From assembly GCF_002980495.1 (NCBI RefSeq), contig NZ_PVBR01000021.1, forward strand, positions 30,803 through 94,802: a stretch of DNA of 64,000 nucleotides, written 5' to 3'. Source of the stretch: Phyllobacterium phragmitis. Lineage in GTDB: Bacteria > Pseudomonadota > Alphaproteobacteria > Rhizobiales > Rhizobiaceae. A model generated the notes under the pieces. That model did not search any database and was not told the origin of the DNA. It saw nothing but the letters and a program-made list of their open reading frames with translations. Every line of letters starts with the position of its first letter. The stretch's first letter is position 1. This document shows positions 1-9,430 of the stretch, one piece after another. Made by a program: the position numbers and the translations under genes.

Positions 1-145
1 CAACCGGTCAGTACACGCCCTCAATGACGGCCCGTGGGCTGATTGCCGAAAATTTGAATATCATGCAAAGGAAACGAATGCGGAATGCAGGAGAGTTTCC
101 TTATTGCTTGCCGGTGAATAACTACCGGCAAAAAGGGTGAACCCC

Positions 146-187
146 AAAAAGAGCCCCGCGCGCCATGGATAGAAGAGCGGCGGGGCT
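146..187 (-). terminator. Minus-strand Rho-independent terminator candidate
   Basis: Arms AGCCCCGC (152-159) and GCGGGGCT (180-187) form an 8-bp GC-rich stem; read on the minus strand the stem is followed by a T run (complement of the A run at 146-150). No minus-strand protein gene lies upstream of it, so it may end a short non-coding transcript starting between here and ssb. Identification rests on shape only. Confidence 0.4.
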
Positions 188-266
188 ATCTCGTGTAGGT
201 GCCCGAGTTCCTGCGAAATAGCCATGAAACGGCATGTTACGCTTGCATTTTGCTGAAAATCGACTA

Positions 267-281
267 GAACAAATAAAGAAC
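267..281 (+). promoter_or_regulatory. LexA (SOS) box upstream of ssb
   Basis: The sequence is GAAC-AAATAAA-GAAC, a direct repeat with a 7-base gap, which is the alphaproteobacterial LexA operator form (GAACN7GAAC / GTTCN7GTTC). It lies about 100 bp before the ssb start, as expected for an SOS-controlled ssb promoter. LexA binding is inferred from the motif. Confidence 0.75.
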
Positions 282-383
282 AATAACTCTGTGGATAGTC
301 GCGGCTAATTTTCCATACGGATGCGCGCCACACGCTTTGCTCCTGTATGGTATCGGCCAAACACAGTAATTGGAGTGCGTTTC

Positions 384-908
384 ATGGCAGGCAGCGTCAA
401 CAAGGTCATTCTCGTCGGTAATCTCGGAGCTGACCCGGAAATCCGGCGTTTGAATTCCGGCGATCCGGTGGTCAATCTGCGCATCGCCACCTCCGAAACC
501 TGGCGCGACAAGCAGTCGGGCGAGCGCAAGGAAAAGACCGAATGGCATAACGTTGTCATCTTCAACGATAATCTGGCCAAGGTGGCCGAGCAATATCTGA
601 AGAAGGGCGCAAAAGTCTATCTGGAAGGTTCGCTGCAGACACGCAAATGGCAGGACCAGACCGGCAATGACCGCTACACGACGGAAATCGTGCTGCAGAA
701 ATTCCGTGGCGAATTGCAGATGCTCGATTCACGCGGCGAAGGCGGCGGTAGCGGCAGGTCCTTCGAGAGCGGCGGACGCAGCAACAACCAGATGTCCGAT
801 CAGGGCGGTGGAGATTTCGGGCGCTCCAATCCTTCATCGGGTGGTGGTAATGCCGGTGCCGGTGGCGGCGGTTTCTCCCGTGATCTGGATGATGAGATTC
901 CGTTTTGA
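384..908 (+). CDS. ssb: Single-stranded DNA-binding protein
   Basis: 174-aa SSB that coats single-stranded DNA in replication, repair and recombination. An N-terminal OB fold covers about residues 1-112 (starts [19 protein letters not shown]). It is followed by a Gly/Ser/Asn-rich flexible linker and the acidic C-terminal tip DLDDEIPF, the docking peptide for partner proteins. An upstream in-frame ATG exists at 321, but 384 is chosen because GGAG lies 8 bases before it and the family starts there. The SOS box at 267-281 suggests induction by DNA damage. Single gene, followed by a repeat region. Confidence 0.97.
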   Translation: MAGSVNKVILVGNLGADPEIRRLNSGDPVVNLRIATSETWRDKQSGERKEKTEWHNVVIFNDNLAKVAEQYLKKGAKVYLEGSLQTRKWQDQTGNDRYTTEIVLQKFRGELQMLDSRGEGGGSGRSFESGGRSNNQMSDQGGGDFGRSNPSSGGGNAGAGGGGFSRDLDDEIPF

Positions 909-948
909 GTCGGGGCGGATTGCATACGATCTGAACTTGGCGCGGATA

Positions 949-1121
949 CCCCTCATCCGACCTCGCTTTGCGAGGCCACCTTCTCCCACAAGGGGAGAAG
1001 GAAGAAGCGTTGTACATGCGTGACCGCCAAACGCCGACCTTTGCGATTGACACCTACATTCATGCAGCCCTCCCTTCTCCCCTTGTGGGAGAAGGTGGCC
1101 GCGAAGCGGTCGGATGATGGG
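949..1121. repeat. Rhizobial intergenic palindromic repeat pair (RIME-like)
   Basis: Two arms of about 50 bp (949-1001 and 1073-1121) are inverted copies of each other with a few mismatches, separated by about 70 bp. Each arm also contains its own small hairpin (CCTTCTCCC...GGGAGAAGG). This type of sequence is a dispersed intergenic repeat in Brucella and rhizobia. It sits between the convergent ssb and marC-type genes and could act as a transcription terminator or mRNA end. Confidence 0.75.
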
Positions 1122-1155
1122 TGCTGCGCGAGACGAGTCGGAGGGGGCGCCCCAT

Positions 1156-1785
1156 TCACCCCGCCACCAGCGCCTTCACGCCATCGGCAACGAACTGGAC
1201 GGCAAGTGCGGCCAGGATGACGCCCAGGAGGCGGGTGAGGATGGAGCGTCCGGTTTCGCCGAGAAAGCCGTCAACCCGTTCGGCCAGCAGGAAGACCAGA
1301 TAGGAAAGCACGATGCAGGCGAGGATGATGAGGATCAGCACCAGCCGCGATGTCGTGTCGTAGAAGGAGCCGCCGAGCAGGATCGTGGCGGAAATCGCGC
1401 CGGGGCCTGCGATCAGCGGAATGGCCAGCGGAAAAGCCGCGATATTGCGGATATGATCGCGCGTGATCGCCACTTTGGCGCTTTTTTCGTGCCGTTCATG
1501 GCGGCGCTCAAAAATCATCTCGAAGGCGATCCAGAAAAGCAGCATGCCGCCGGCGACGCGGAATGCGCCGATCGTAATGCCGAACACGCCCAGTATCTGC
1601 GCGCCGGCAATGGCGAACAGCGTCAGCACGCCGAATGCGATGATGCTCGAGCGTATCGCCACCTGGCTGCGTTCCTGCCGGTTCATTCCGGTCGTCAGCG
1701 CCAGAAACAACGGTGCGAGGCCAGGCGGATCAATGGTGACGAGCAGCGTGACGAAGGCGTTGAAGAGATTATCGTAAGAGCCCAT
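1156..1785 (-). CDS. MarC family integral membrane protein
   Basis: 209-aa, very hydrophobic protein with about six membrane segments, of the MarC/UPF0056 family. The N-terminus (MGSYDNLFNAFVTLLVTIDP) and the conserved ITIDP/VTIDP-type and G-N/G-P membrane motifs (residues about 15-22, and the LIAGPGAIS segment near residue 127) match the family. Its function is not established: the early link to multiple antibiotic resistance was not confirmed, and a transporter role is only presumed. It is convergent with ssb, and its upstream region is shared with gyrA. Confidence 0.88.
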   Translation of the reverse strand: MGSYDNLFNAFVTLLVTIDPPGLAPLFLALTTGMNRQERSQVAIRSSIIAFGVLTLFAIAGAQILGVFGITIGAFRVAGGMLLFWIAFEMIFERRHERHEKSAKVAITRDHIRNIAAFPLAIPLIAGPGAISATILLGGSFYDTTSRLVLILIILACIVLSYLVFLLAERVDGFLGETGRSILTRLLGVILAALAVQFVADGVKALVAG

Positions 1786-2156
1786 CGGGTGCCGTTTTTC
1801 TCGAGTTCCGGTTGCGCGAGTTTAGAAAACCTCCTGCATAATTCCTTAAATCCGTTTCTGTGCAAGAACGATGCGGCATTTCAAGGCGCTGCGGCGGTTT
1901 TGTGAAGCTGCTTTTGGGCGGTTGTTCGGCGTTCCGTCAATCTCCTCGAAGGGATGTCACTCCGGCGAGCAGGGACGTACGTGTCGGCAATCGTGGCACG
2001 ATTGTGGCCTGTGATTCGAGCGCTTTGGGGAAATATTTCTATCGCATTGAAATCTAAGGATAATTATAGCCTATTAAAACGTCTCCAGATTGGTATTTTC
2101 AAGCGATTTCCGCTATAAGATGCAGCATCGATTCTTCCATGAAAGACCTTTGAACA
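1786..2156. other. Divergent intergenic region between marC-type gene and gyrA
   Basis: 371 bp without a convincing gene. It holds the start region of the minus-strand marC-type gene and the gyrA promoter region. The part from about 2030 is AT-rich compared with its surroundings. Confidence 0.5.
2090..2119 (+). promoter_or_regulatory. Candidate gyrA promoter
   Basis: TTGGTA (2090-2095) and TATAAG (2114-2119) are separated by 18 bases, a sigma70-like pair ending about 37 bases before the GTG start of gyrA. It is the best match in the AT-rich part of the gap, but no start-site data are available. Confidence 0.4.
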
Positions 2157-4976
2157 GTGTCAGATCAAACTCCGCCGCCCGGTCCTCAAGATCCCAACGG
2201 CATTGAGCCGATTTCCATTGTCGAGGAAATGCAGCGTTCCTATCTCGATTACGCGATGAGCGTGATCGTGAGCCGCGCGCTTCCCGATGTGCGTGATGGT
2301 CTCAAGCCGGTTCATCGTCGCATCCTTCACGCCATGAACGAGATGGGACTTTCCTGGAACCGCTCCTACCGTAAGTCTGCCGGTGTCGTCGGCGAGGTGA
2401 TGGGTAAATATCATCCGCATGGCGACTCCTCGATCTATGACGCGCTGGTGCGCATGGCGCAGGATTTCTCGCTGCGCGACCCGCTGATCGACGGGCAGGG
2501 CAATTTCGGTTCCATCGATGGCGATCCTCCGGCGGCCATGCGTTATACCGAGTGCCGCTTGGAGAAGGTTTCCGAGGCGCTGCTCGAGGATATCGACAAG
2601 GAAACGGTCGATTTCCAGGATAATTATGACGGGCGCGAAAAAGAACCGATGGTTCTGCCCGCCCGGTTTCCGAACCTTCTGGTCAACGGATCGGGCGGTA
2701 TCGCCGTCGGCATGGCGACCAATATTCCGCCGCATAATCTGCGCGAGATCATCGATGGCTGCATGGCGCTGATCGATAATCCCGCGATCGAATTGCCCGA
2801 GCTGATGGAGATCATTCCGGGGCCGGATTTTCCGACCGGCGGTATCGTCCTCGGCCGTGCCGGTATCCATTCCGCCTACAGCACTGGGCGCGGCTCGATC
2901 GTCATGCGCGGACGCGTCAAGATCGAACCCATGCGGGGCGATCGCGAGGCCATCGTCATCACCGAGGTGCCATACCAGGTGAACAAGGCGACGATGATCG
3001 AGAAAATGGCCGAGCTGGTGCGCGACAAGCGCATCGAGGGCATTTCCGATCTACGCGATGAATCCGACCGGGACGGCTATCGCGTCGTGGTTGAGTTGAA
3101 GCGCGATGTGGTTGCCGATGTCGTACTCAACCAGCTCTATCGTTTCACGCCGCTTCAAAGCTCCTTCGGCGCCAATGTGGTGGCGCTCAACGGCGGAAAG
3201 CCGGAGCAGTTGACGCTGATCGACATGCTGCGCGCCTTTGTCGCCTTCCGCGAGGAAGTCGTCAGCCGCCGCACCAAATTCCTGCTGCGCAAGGCACGCG
3301 ACCGGGCGCATGTTTTGGTCGGTCTGGCAATCGCCGTCGCCAATATCGATGAAATCATCAACCTCATCCGCCATGCTCCCGATCCGGCGACGGCGCGCGA
3401 GCAGTTGATGGAGCGCCGCTGGCCCGCGATGGACGTTGCGCCGCTGGTCGCACTGATCGACGATCCGCGCCATGCGCTGAACGACGACGGCACCTATAAT
3501 CTGTCCGAGGAGCAGGCGCGCGCCATTCTCGATCTGCGTCTCCAGCGCCTGACGGCGCTTGGCCGTGATGAGATTGCCGACGAACTGAACAAGATCGGCG
3601 AGGAAATTCGCGATTATCTCGATATTCTCGCCTCGCGCATCCGGATCATGAATATCGTCAAGGACGAGCTCATCGCCATTCGTGATGAGTTCGGCACGCC
3701 ACGCCGCACCGAGCTCACCGAGGGCGGTCCGGATATGGAAGACGAGGACCTGATCGCTCGCGAGGACATGGTCGTTACCGTCAGCCATGCCGGCTATATC
3801 AAGCGTGTTCCGCTCGCCACCTATCGCGCCCAGCGGCGCGGCGGCAAGGGCCGGTCGGGCATGGCGACGCGGGAAGAGGATTTCGTCACTCGGCTCTTCG
3901 TGGCCAGCACGCACACGCCGGTTCTGTTCTTTTCCTCACGCGGCATCGTCTACAAGGAAAAGGTCTGGCGCCTGCCTATCGGCACGCCGCAGTCGCGCGG
4001 CAAGGCGCTCATCAACATGCTGCCGCTCGAACAGGGCGAGCGCATCACCACCATCATGCCATTGCCGGAGGATGAGGCGAGCTGGGCCGAACTCGACGTC
4101 ATGTTCGCCACGACGCGCGGCACGGTACGCCGCAACAAGCTCTCCGATTTCATCCAGGTCAACCGCAACGGCAAGATCGCAATGAAGCTCGAGGATGAGG
4201 GCGACGAGATTCTTTCCGTCGATACCTGTACAGAACATGACGACGTACTCCTGACCGCGGCTGGTGGCCAATGTATCCGCTTCCCCGTGACCGATGTGCG
4301 CGTGTTCGCCGGACGCAATTCGATCGGCGTGCGCGGCATCAACCTCGCCGAAGGCGACCGCATCATATCGATGGCGATCCTGCGACACGTCGATGCGGCA
4401 CCTGCCGAACGGGCTGGCTACCTCAAACGCTCCATTGCCGAGCGGCGTGCACAGGGTGCGGAGGATGCAGAGGACATCACCGTAGTCGGCGAGGAAATCA
4501 ATGGCGAGGCCGAATTGAGCGAGGAACGCTATGCGGAACTTCGCGACCGCGAGCAGACCGTTCTGACCGTCAGTGAATATGGCTACGGCAAACGCTCATC
4601 TTCCTACGAGTTCCGCATTTCCGGCCGAGGTGGCAAAGGTATCCGCGCAACCGATACGTCGAAGACCGACGAGATCGGCAAGCTCATCGCCCTTTTCCCG
4701 GTCGAGCCGAAGGATCAGATTCTGCTTGTTTCCGATGGTGGTCAGCTGATCCGTGTGCCGGTCGGCGGCATCCGGATAGCCGGCCGCTCGACCAAGGGTG
4801 TGACGATCTTCAATACCGCCGATGGTGAGAGGGTCGTCTCTGTCGAGCGTATCTCCGAATCGGAAAACGAGGAGGCGGCGGGAGAAAGCGATGCATTGGA
4901 GGAAAACGGTGAAATCCCTGATTCCACGTCGGCTTCCGACGTGCCCGCATCTGACGGAACGCCTACCGAGGAATAA
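2157..4976 (+). CDS. gyrA: DNA gyrase subunit A
   Basis: 939-aa GyrA, the breakage-reunion subunit of gyrase (A2B2), which introduces negative supercoils. The catalytic tyrosine is Tyr130 in AAMRYTE. The quinolone-resistance region [10 protein letters not shown] (from about residue 86) keeps Ser91 and Asp95 (E. coli Ser83 and Asp87), so no classical resistance change is seen. The GyrA box QRRGGKG is near residue 559, followed by the beta-pinwheel C-terminal domain with an insertion around residues 745-800 and a long acidic tail. The start is GTG without a strong ribosome site; a four-codon ATG mini-ORF ends three bases upstream. Confidence 0.98.
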   Translation: MSDQTPPPGPQDPNGIEPISIVEEMQRSYLDYAMSVIVSRALPDVRDGLKPVHRRILHAMNEMGLSWNRSYRKSAGVVGEVMGKYHPHGDSSIYDALVRMAQDFSLRDPLIDGQGNFGSIDGDPPAAMRYTECRLEKVSEALLEDIDKETVDFQDNYDGREKEPMVLPARFPNLLVNGSGGIAVGMATNIPPHNLREIIDGCMALIDNPAIELPELMEIIPGPDFPTGGIVLGRAGIHSAYSTGRGSIVMRGRVKIEPMRGDREAIVITEVPYQVNKATMIEKMAELVRDKRIEGISDLRDESDRDGYRVVVELKRDVVADVVLNQLYRFTPLQSSFGANVVALNGGKPEQLTLIDMLRAFVAFREEVVSRRTKFLLRKARDRAHVLVGLAIAVANIDEIINLIRHAPDPATAREQLMERRWPAMDVAPLVALIDDPRHALNDDGTYNLSEEQARAILDLRLQRLTALGRDEIADELNKIGEEIRDYLDILASRIRIMNIVKDELIAIRDEFGTPRRTELTEGGPDMEDEDLIAREDMVVTVSHAGYIKRVPLATYRAQRRGGKGRSGMATREEDFVTRLFVASTHTPVLFFSSRGIVYKEKVWRLPIGTPQSRGKALINMLPLEQGERITTIMPLPEDEASWAELDVMFATTRGTVRRNKLSDFIQVNRNGKIAMKLEDEGDEILSVDTCTEHDDVLLTAAGGQCIRFPVTDVRVFAGRNSIGVRGINLAEGDRIISMAILRHVDAAPAERAGYLKRSIAERRAQGAEDAEDITVVGEEINGEAELSEERYAELRDREQTVLTVSEYGYGKRSSSYEFRISGRGGKGIRATDTSKTDEIGKLIALFPVEPKDQILLVSDGGQLIRVPVGGIRIAGRSTKGVTIFNTADGERVVSVERISESENEEAAGESDALEENGEIPDSTSASDVPASDGTPTEE

Positions 4977-4988
4977 TGATGAATAAAA

Positions 4989-5020
4989 TGAAAGGCGGCG
5001 CGCGAACGCACCGCCTTTCA
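4989..5020. terminator. gyrA terminator (hairpin)
   Basis: A 10-bp perfect stem (TGAAAGGCGG at 4989-4998 with CCGCCTTTCA at 5011-5020) lies 12 bases after the gyrA stop. It probably terminates gyrA and may also serve the convergent small gene at 5051-5197. The T-tract is weak. Confidence 0.7.
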
Positions 5021-5050
5021 ACCTTGGCTGGAGGGCCGAGTAAAACTCTA

Positions 5051-5197
5051 TCAGCCGCGCGGCAGGCGGCGCATGCTGTGAATATCGAAAGTCGGTTCCG
5101 CAAGCCTCTGCCGCGCGGCTTTTTCCTCCACCAGCAGGATGATTGTCGAAACGGCCATTGCGACCATCATGGACAGCGCGAGAAGAAATATCATCAT
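5051..5197 (-). CDS. 48-aa predicted membrane microprotein
   Basis: 48-residue ORF starting MMIFLLALSMMVAMAV, with one hydrophobic segment (about residues 3-22), then a charged tail with EEK, RQR and a C-terminal RRLPRG. The ATG at 5197 is preceded by AAAGGACG at good spacing (about 8 bases), an excellent ribosome site. It lies convergent to gyrA, with the gyrA hairpin just past its stop. I do not recognise the family. A single-span inner-membrane regulator or subunit is possible, but function is unknown. Confidence 0.6.
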   Translation of the reverse strand: MMIFLLALSMMVAMAVSTIILLVEEKAARQRLAEPTFDIHSMRRLPRG

Positions 5198-5394
5198 TGG
5201 AACGTCCTTTCGCTTTCGCAGTCATTACGCCTGAGCGCAAAAAAGGTTGCGTCATCGTTTTCACATACTGTCGGATATGCGCTGAATTCCTGCTGAAGCC
5301 TTCGTTCATCTTGAGTTCATAAAATTTGTCCAGCCGCTTGGGCCCCGCGAATTGCGGCATTGAAACCCTCCGTCAAACGCGTTACGGCAGACAT

Positions 5395-5889
5395 ATGACC
5401 ATCGCTATCTATGCCGGATCCTTCGATCCCGTGACCAACGGCCATATCGACGTTCTGAAAGGTGCGCTGCGCCTTGCGGATGAAGTTATCGTGGCCATTG
5501 GCATTCATCCGGGCAAGAAGCCGCTGTTTTCATTCGAAGAACGTGTCGAACTCATCGGTAAGGTCGGCAAGGTGATTTTCGGTGCCGACGCGGCACGCAC
5601 CCGCGTTGTGTCTTTCGACAGGCTCGTCATCGATGCGGCGAGGCAACATGGCGCCTCGCTCCTGGTGCGTGGTTTGCGCGATGGAACGGATCTCGATTAC
5701 GAGATGCAGATGGCCGGCATGAATGGCACCATGGCGCCGGAATTGCAGACGGTGTTCCTGCCGGCCGACCCCGCCGTCCGTACCATTACTGCCACATTGG
5801 TCCGTCAGATCGCATCGATGGGCGGCGATATCGGTCCTTTCGTTCCGGCGGTCGTTGCCGAAGCGTTGAAATCCAAATTCAAATCCTGA
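5395..5889 (+). CDS. coaD: Phosphopantetheine adenylyltransferase
   Basis: 164-aa cytosolic enzyme that converts 4'-phosphopantetheine and ATP to dephospho-CoA, the penultimate step of coenzyme A synthesis. The nucleotidyltransferase motif [10 protein letters not shown] is at residues 8-17, and the second conserved segment around [15 protein letters not shown] is intact. Length is normal for the family. The ATG at 5395 is chosen because the family begins [12 protein letters not shown]. First gene of a same-strand cluster with ppiA, ppiB, queA and tgt. Confidence 0.97.
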   Translation: MTIAIYAGSFDPVTNGHIDVLKGALRLADEVIVAIGIHPGKKPLFSFEERVELIGKVGKVIFGADAARTRVVSFDRLVIDAARQHGASLLVRGLRDGTDLDYEMQMAGMNGTMAPELQTVFLPADPAVRTITATLVRQIASMGGDIGPFVPAVVAEALKSKFKS

Positions 5890-5903
5890 TGGAGAAAATT
5901 TCC

Positions 5904-6494
5904 ATGTCGATGTTTCGTACGGCTTTTGCCGCGATCGCCGTTCTCGCATTTTCGCTGACGGCATCCTTGTCAGCGCGTGCCGCCGATCCGGAGAATACGC
6001 TGGTCCTGACTTTGAAGGATGGGGATGTGGTGATCGCGCTGCGCCCTGACCTGGCCCCCAAGCATGTCGCCCAGATCAAGGCGCTGGTACGCGAGGGCGC
6101 CTATGATCACGTCGCCTTCCATCGCGTCATTCCCGGCTTCATGGCGCAGACCGGCGATGTGCAATATGGCAATTCCACTAAGGGATTCGATGCGGCCCGC
6201 GTCGGAACCGGCGGATCGAGCAAGGCCGACCTGCCTGCCGAATTTTCCAAAGAGCCTTTTGTTCGTGGCACTGTCGGCATGGCCCGCTCCGCCAATCCCG
6301 ATTCGGCCAATTCGCAGTTTTTCATCATGTTCGGTGACGGCGCGTTCCTGAACGGCCAATATACGGTTGTCGGCCAGGTCGTCAGCGGTATGGACGTCGT
6401 CGACAAGATCAAGAAGGGCGATGAGGCCAACAATGGCGCGGTCAAGGATCCCGATGAGATCGTCAAGGCCGTCATTCAGGCCGACAAGAAATAA
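5904..6494 (+). CDS. ppiA: Exported cyclophilin-type peptidyl-prolyl isomerase
   Basis: 196-aa PPIase that speeds cis-trans isomerisation at proline during folding, with a Sec signal peptide (MSMFRTAF through SARA, cleaved about residue 23) that places it in the periplasm. The cyclophilin fold shows [14 protein letters not shown] (catalytic Arg) and [12 protein letters not shown]. An ATG at 5889 overlaps the coaD stop, but 5904 is preferred because GGAGA lies about 8 bases upstream and the signal peptide then starts properly. It is followed 53 bp later by a cytosolic paralogue. Confidence 0.93.
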   Translation: MSMFRTAFAAIAVLAFSLTASLSARAADPENTLVLTLKDGDVVIALRPDLAPKHVAQIKALVREGAYDHVAFHRVIPGFMAQTGDVQYGNSTKGFDAARVGTGGSSKADLPAEFSKEPFVRGTVGMARSANPDSANSQFFIMFGDGAFLNGQYTVVGQVVSGMDVVDKIKKGDEANNGAVKDPDEIVKAVIQADKK

Positions 6495-6547
6495 CCCCTT
6501 AGGGGTACCAAAGAAACGACCCAATAATCATACCAAGGAGGCCCGAG

Positions 6548-7054
6548 ATGGCTTACAAAGACCCGGAAAACACGCTCGTCCTGGAAACCACCAAGGGCCA
6601 GGTCGTCATCGAACTCTATCCCGATCTGGCTCCCGACCACGTCGCCCGCGTCAAGGAACTGGCGCGTGAAAATGCCTATGACGGTGTTGTCTTTCATCGC
6701 GTCATCGATGGCTTTATGGCCCAGACCGGTGACGTGCAGTACGGCAAGACCGGAGGCGCAAGCTTCAATCCGGCCCGCGCCGGTATGGGTGGTTCCGACA
6801 AGCCCGACCTCAAGGCGGAATTTTCCAATGTGAACCACAAGCGCGGCACATGCTCGATGGCGCGCAGCCAGAACCCGAACTCGGCCAATTCGCAGTTCTT
6901 CATCTGCTTTGCCGATGCGCCGTGGCTCGATCGGCAATATTCCGTTTGGGGCCAGGTGATCGAAGGCATGGATAATATCGACAATGTCAAGAAGGGCGAG
7001 CCGGTGGCCGACCCTGATTCGATCGTATCGGCACGCATCGCCGCCGATCTCTAA
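6548..7054 (+). CDS. ppiB: Cytosolic cyclophilin-type peptidyl-prolyl isomerase
   Basis: 168-aa cyclophilin without a signal peptide, so cytoplasmic. It carries the catalytic motif [14 protein letters not shown] and the [10 protein letters not shown] motif. It has a strong AAGGAGG ribosome site 6 bases before the ATG. It is clearly homologous to the exported PPIase just upstream, so the pair looks like an old tandem duplication with different compartments. queA starts 17 bp downstream. Confidence 0.95.
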   Translation: MAYKDPENTLVLETTKGQVVIELYPDLAPDHVARVKELARENAYDGVVFHRVIDGFMAQTGDVQYGKTGGASFNPARAGMGGSDKPDLKAEFSNVNHKRGTCSMARSQNPNSANSQFFICFADAPWLDRQYSVWGQVIEGMDNIDNVKKGEPVADPDSIVSARIAADL

Positions 7055-7071
7055 GGCTCGTTATCCAATCC

Positions 7072-8148
7072 ATGCGCGTTGACCTTTTCGATTTCGAACT
7101 GCCGGAAGAGTTGATCGCGCTTCGGCCGGTAGAGCCGCGCGACCATGCGCGGCTTCTGGTCGTCCGGCCCGGTTCGCCATTCCAGGACCGGCGCGTCGAT
7201 GCTCTGCCCGACATGCTCAGGCCGGGTGATGCGCTTGTTTTCAACGACACGAAGGTCATCCCGGCGCAGCTCGAGGGTATCCGCGAGCGTGAAGGGGTGG
7301 CCGCGCATATCAGCGCCACCTTGCATATGCGTGTGGGGCCGGACCGCTGGAAGGCGTTTCTGCGGCCCGGAAAGCGGGTCAGGCAGGGGGAGCGCATCCG
7401 TTTCGGCCATGAAGGTTCGAGCTGTTTCCTGGGCACGCTCGACGCCACCGTGACGGAGAAGGAAGATGCCGGCGAAGCGCTGTTGGTCTTCGATCTCAGT
7501 GGACCAGCGCTCGATGAGGCGATCGCCGCGGTGGGGCATATTCCGCTGCCGCCCTATATCGCCTCAAAGCGGCCCGAGGACCAGCGCGACAGGACCGATT
7601 ACCAGACCGTCTATGCCCGTGAGGAGGGCGCGGTGGCCGCGCCGACGGCGGGCCTGCATTTTACGCCTTCGCTTCTCGAAAAGCTCAAGCAGCAGGGCGT
7701 AGAGGAGCATTTCGTCACGCTGCATGTCGGCGCCGGGACGTTCCTGCCTGTGAAGGCCGACGATACGAGCGAGCACAAGATGCATGCGGAGATCGGCCAC
7801 GTTTCCGAAGCGACGGCGGACGCGCTCAATCGCGTGCGGGCAAGCGGCGGACGTATCGTCTGCGTTGGGACGACCTCGCTGCGTCTCCTGGAGAGTGCTG
7901 CTGGCGAGGACGGCTTGATCCGGCCCTGGTCCGGTGCCACCGACATCTTCATTACGCCCGGCTACCGCTTCCGCGCCGTCGATATGCTGATGACCAATTT
8001 CCATCTTCCACGCTCGACGCTGTTCATGCTCGTCTCGGCCTTCAGCGGCATGGATACCATGCGGCAGGCCTATGAACATGCGATCGCCAAGCACTATCGC
8101 TTCTATTCCTATGGCGACGCAAGCCTGCTATGGCGTGCGCCATCATGA
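7072..8148 (+). CDS. queA: S-adenosylmethionine:tRNA ribosyltransferase-isomerase
   Basis: 358-aa QueA, which transfers and isomerises the ribosyl part of SAM onto 7-aminomethyl-7-deazaguanine in tRNA to give epoxyqueuosine (Asp, Asn, His, Tyr tRNAs). The start [16 protein letters not shown], the segment [12 protein letters not shown] (about residues 58-69), [10 protein letters not shown] and the C-terminal [17 protein letters not shown] are all family features. Its stop overlaps the tgt start by 4 bases (ATGA), so the two queuosine genes are translationally coupled. Confidence 0.97.
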   Translation: MRVDLFDFELPEELIALRPVEPRDHARLLVVRPGSPFQDRRVDALPDMLRPGDALVFNDTKVIPAQLEGIREREGVAAHISATLHMRVGPDRWKAFLRPGKRVRQGERIRFGHEGSSCFLGTLDATVTEKEDAGEALLVFDLSGPALDEAIAAVGHIPLPPYIASKRPEDQRDRTDYQTVYAREEGAVAAPTAGLHFTPSLLEKLKQQGVEEHFVTLHVGAGTFLPVKADDTSEHKMHAEIGHVSEATADALNRVRASGGRIVCVGTTSLRLLESAAGEDGLIRPWSGATDIFITPGYRFRAVDMLMTNFHLPRSTLFMLVSAFSGMDTMRQAYEHAIAKHYRFYSYGDASLLWRAPS

Positions 8149-9278
8149 GCAGCAAAACCTTCCAATTCAAAGTTTTGGCGACCGACGGCGCGGCAAGGCG
8201 TGGTGAAATCACCATGCCCCGCGGCACGGTCCGCACACCGGCCTTCATGCCGGTCGGTACCGGCGGCACCGTCAAGGCCATGTATATGGACCAGGTGCGC
8301 GATCTCGGATCCGACATCATCCTTGGCAACACCTATCATCTGATGCTGCGGCCGGGTGCCGAGCGCGTGGCGCGGCTTGGCGGGTTGCATGATTTCGCTC
8401 GCTGGCCCGGCCCGATCCTCACCGATTCCGGCGGTTTTCAGGTCATGTCGCTGGCGCAATTGCGCAAGCTCGACGAAAACGGCGTGACGTTCCGCTCGCA
8501 TATCGACGGGCGCTCCTATGAGATGAGCCCCGAGCGTTCCATCGAAATCCAGGGACTTCTCGATTCCGATATCCAGATGCAGCTCGACGAATGCGTGGCC
8601 CTGCCGGCGCAGGAGCGCGAAATGGAGCGGGCGATGGAGCTTTCGCTGCGCTGGGCGGAGCGAGGCAAAGCCGCCTTCGGCGATCAGCCGGGGAAGGCGA
8701 TGTTCGGCATCGTGCAGGGTGGCGACAATGCGCGGTTGCGCGAGCGTTCGGCGCAAGCGCTGAAGGCGATGGAGCTCAAGGGCTATTCGATCGGCGGCCT
8801 GGCGGTGGGCGAGCCGCAGAATATCATGCTGGACATGCTGGAAGTGGTCTGCCCGATCCTGCCCGCTGAAAAGCCGCGCTATCTCATGGGTGTCGGCACA
8901 CCCGACGATATATTGAAATCGGTTGCACGCGGTATCGACATGTTCGATTGCGTCATGCCGACGCGCGCCGGCCGTCACGGCCTTGCCTTTACCCGTCACG
9001 GCAAGATCAATCTGCGCAATGCCCGTCACGCCGAGGATCCGCGGCCGCTGGACGAGGAATCGAACTGTCCCGCCGCGCGCGATTACAGCCGTGCCTATCT
9101 GCATCATCTGGTGAAATCAGGCGAATTCCTGGGCGCCATGCTGCTCACCTGGAACAATCTCGCTTATTATCAGAGCCTGATGCAGGGATGCCGCGACGCT
9201 ATCGAGGCTGAAAAATTCGTGGATTTCTCCGGCGTAACCCAGGAACGGTGGGCGAGGGGCGATCTCCCCACGCTTTGA
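8145..9278 (+). CDS. tgt: tRNA-guanine transglycosylase
   Basis: 377-aa TGT that exchanges guanine-34 for preQ1 in GUN-anticodon tRNAs, upstream of QueA in the queuosine pathway. Catalytic residues are visible: [11 protein letters not shown] (Asp of the base-binding site) and [13 protein letters not shown] (nucleophile Asp). The start at 8145 gives an ATGA overlap with queA. Oddity: the zinc site near the C-terminus, normally CxCxxC plus a His, reads [18 protein letters not shown], so only one of three cysteines remains. The rest of the fold looks intact, so the protein is probably functional with an altered or absent zinc site. Confidence 0.95.
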   Translation: MSSKTFQFKVLATDGAARRGEITMPRGTVRTPAFMPVGTGGTVKAMYMDQVRDLGSDIILGNTYHLMLRPGAERVARLGGLHDFARWPGPILTDSGGFQVMSLAQLRKLDENGVTFRSHIDGRSYEMSPERSIEIQGLLDSDIQMQLDECVALPAQEREMERAMELSLRWAERGKAAFGDQPGKAMFGIVQGGDNARLRERSAQALKAMELKGYSIGGLAVGEPQNIMLDMLEVVCPILPAEKPRYLMGVGTPDDILKSVARGIDMFDCVMPTRAGRHGLAFTRHGKINLRNARHAEDPRPLDEESNCPAARDYSRAYLHHLVKSGEFLGAMLLTWNNLAYYQSLMQGCRDAIEAEKFVDFSGVTQERWARGDLPTL

Positions 9279-9370
9279 TCCACCCTCGATTTTTCTCCTG
9301 AGTTTCTCCGTTGTTTCGATGCTCTGAAGTTCGACTTTCGCTCCGCGAGTACGGTTATCCGGGCCGTCAT

Positions 9371-9405
9371 TGCAATCGATTACATCTGGGCTACAATCGA
9401 TTTCA
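9371..9405. promoter_or_regulatory. Two LacI-type operators
   Basis: TGCAATCGATTACA (9371-9384) and TACAATCGATTTCA (9392-9405) share the core CAATCGATT and are spaced 21 bp, about two helical turns. They are near-palindromes of the LacI-family type and lie just before the LacI pseudogene, so they were probably its autoregulatory sites. Confidence 0.5.
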
Positions 9406-9430
9406 CAATGACGTCGGATGCTTGGGTGAC

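Larger units (their letters stand above)
1..383. other. Region upstream of ssb without a convincing protein gene
   Basis: I see no credible coding sequence here. It contains a hairpin at 108-131 (8-bp arms), a second hairpin at 152-187 that looks like a minus-strand terminator, and an SOS box at 267-281 just upstream of ssb. In many alphaproteobacteria uvrA is divergent from ssb, but no uvrA start is visible here. Confidence 0.6.

Noticed and set aside
2157..4976. Quinolone-resistance mutation in gyrA
   Set aside because: Ser91 and Asp95 (E. coli 83 and 87) are the susceptible-type residues.
4976..5296. Plus-strand frame after gyrA
   Set aside because: Crosses the gyrA terminator and the opposite-strand microprotein gene, which has a far better ribosome site and a hydrophobic profile.
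8145..9278. tgt as a pseudogene
   Set aside because: The frame is full length with catalytic residues; only the zinc site differs.
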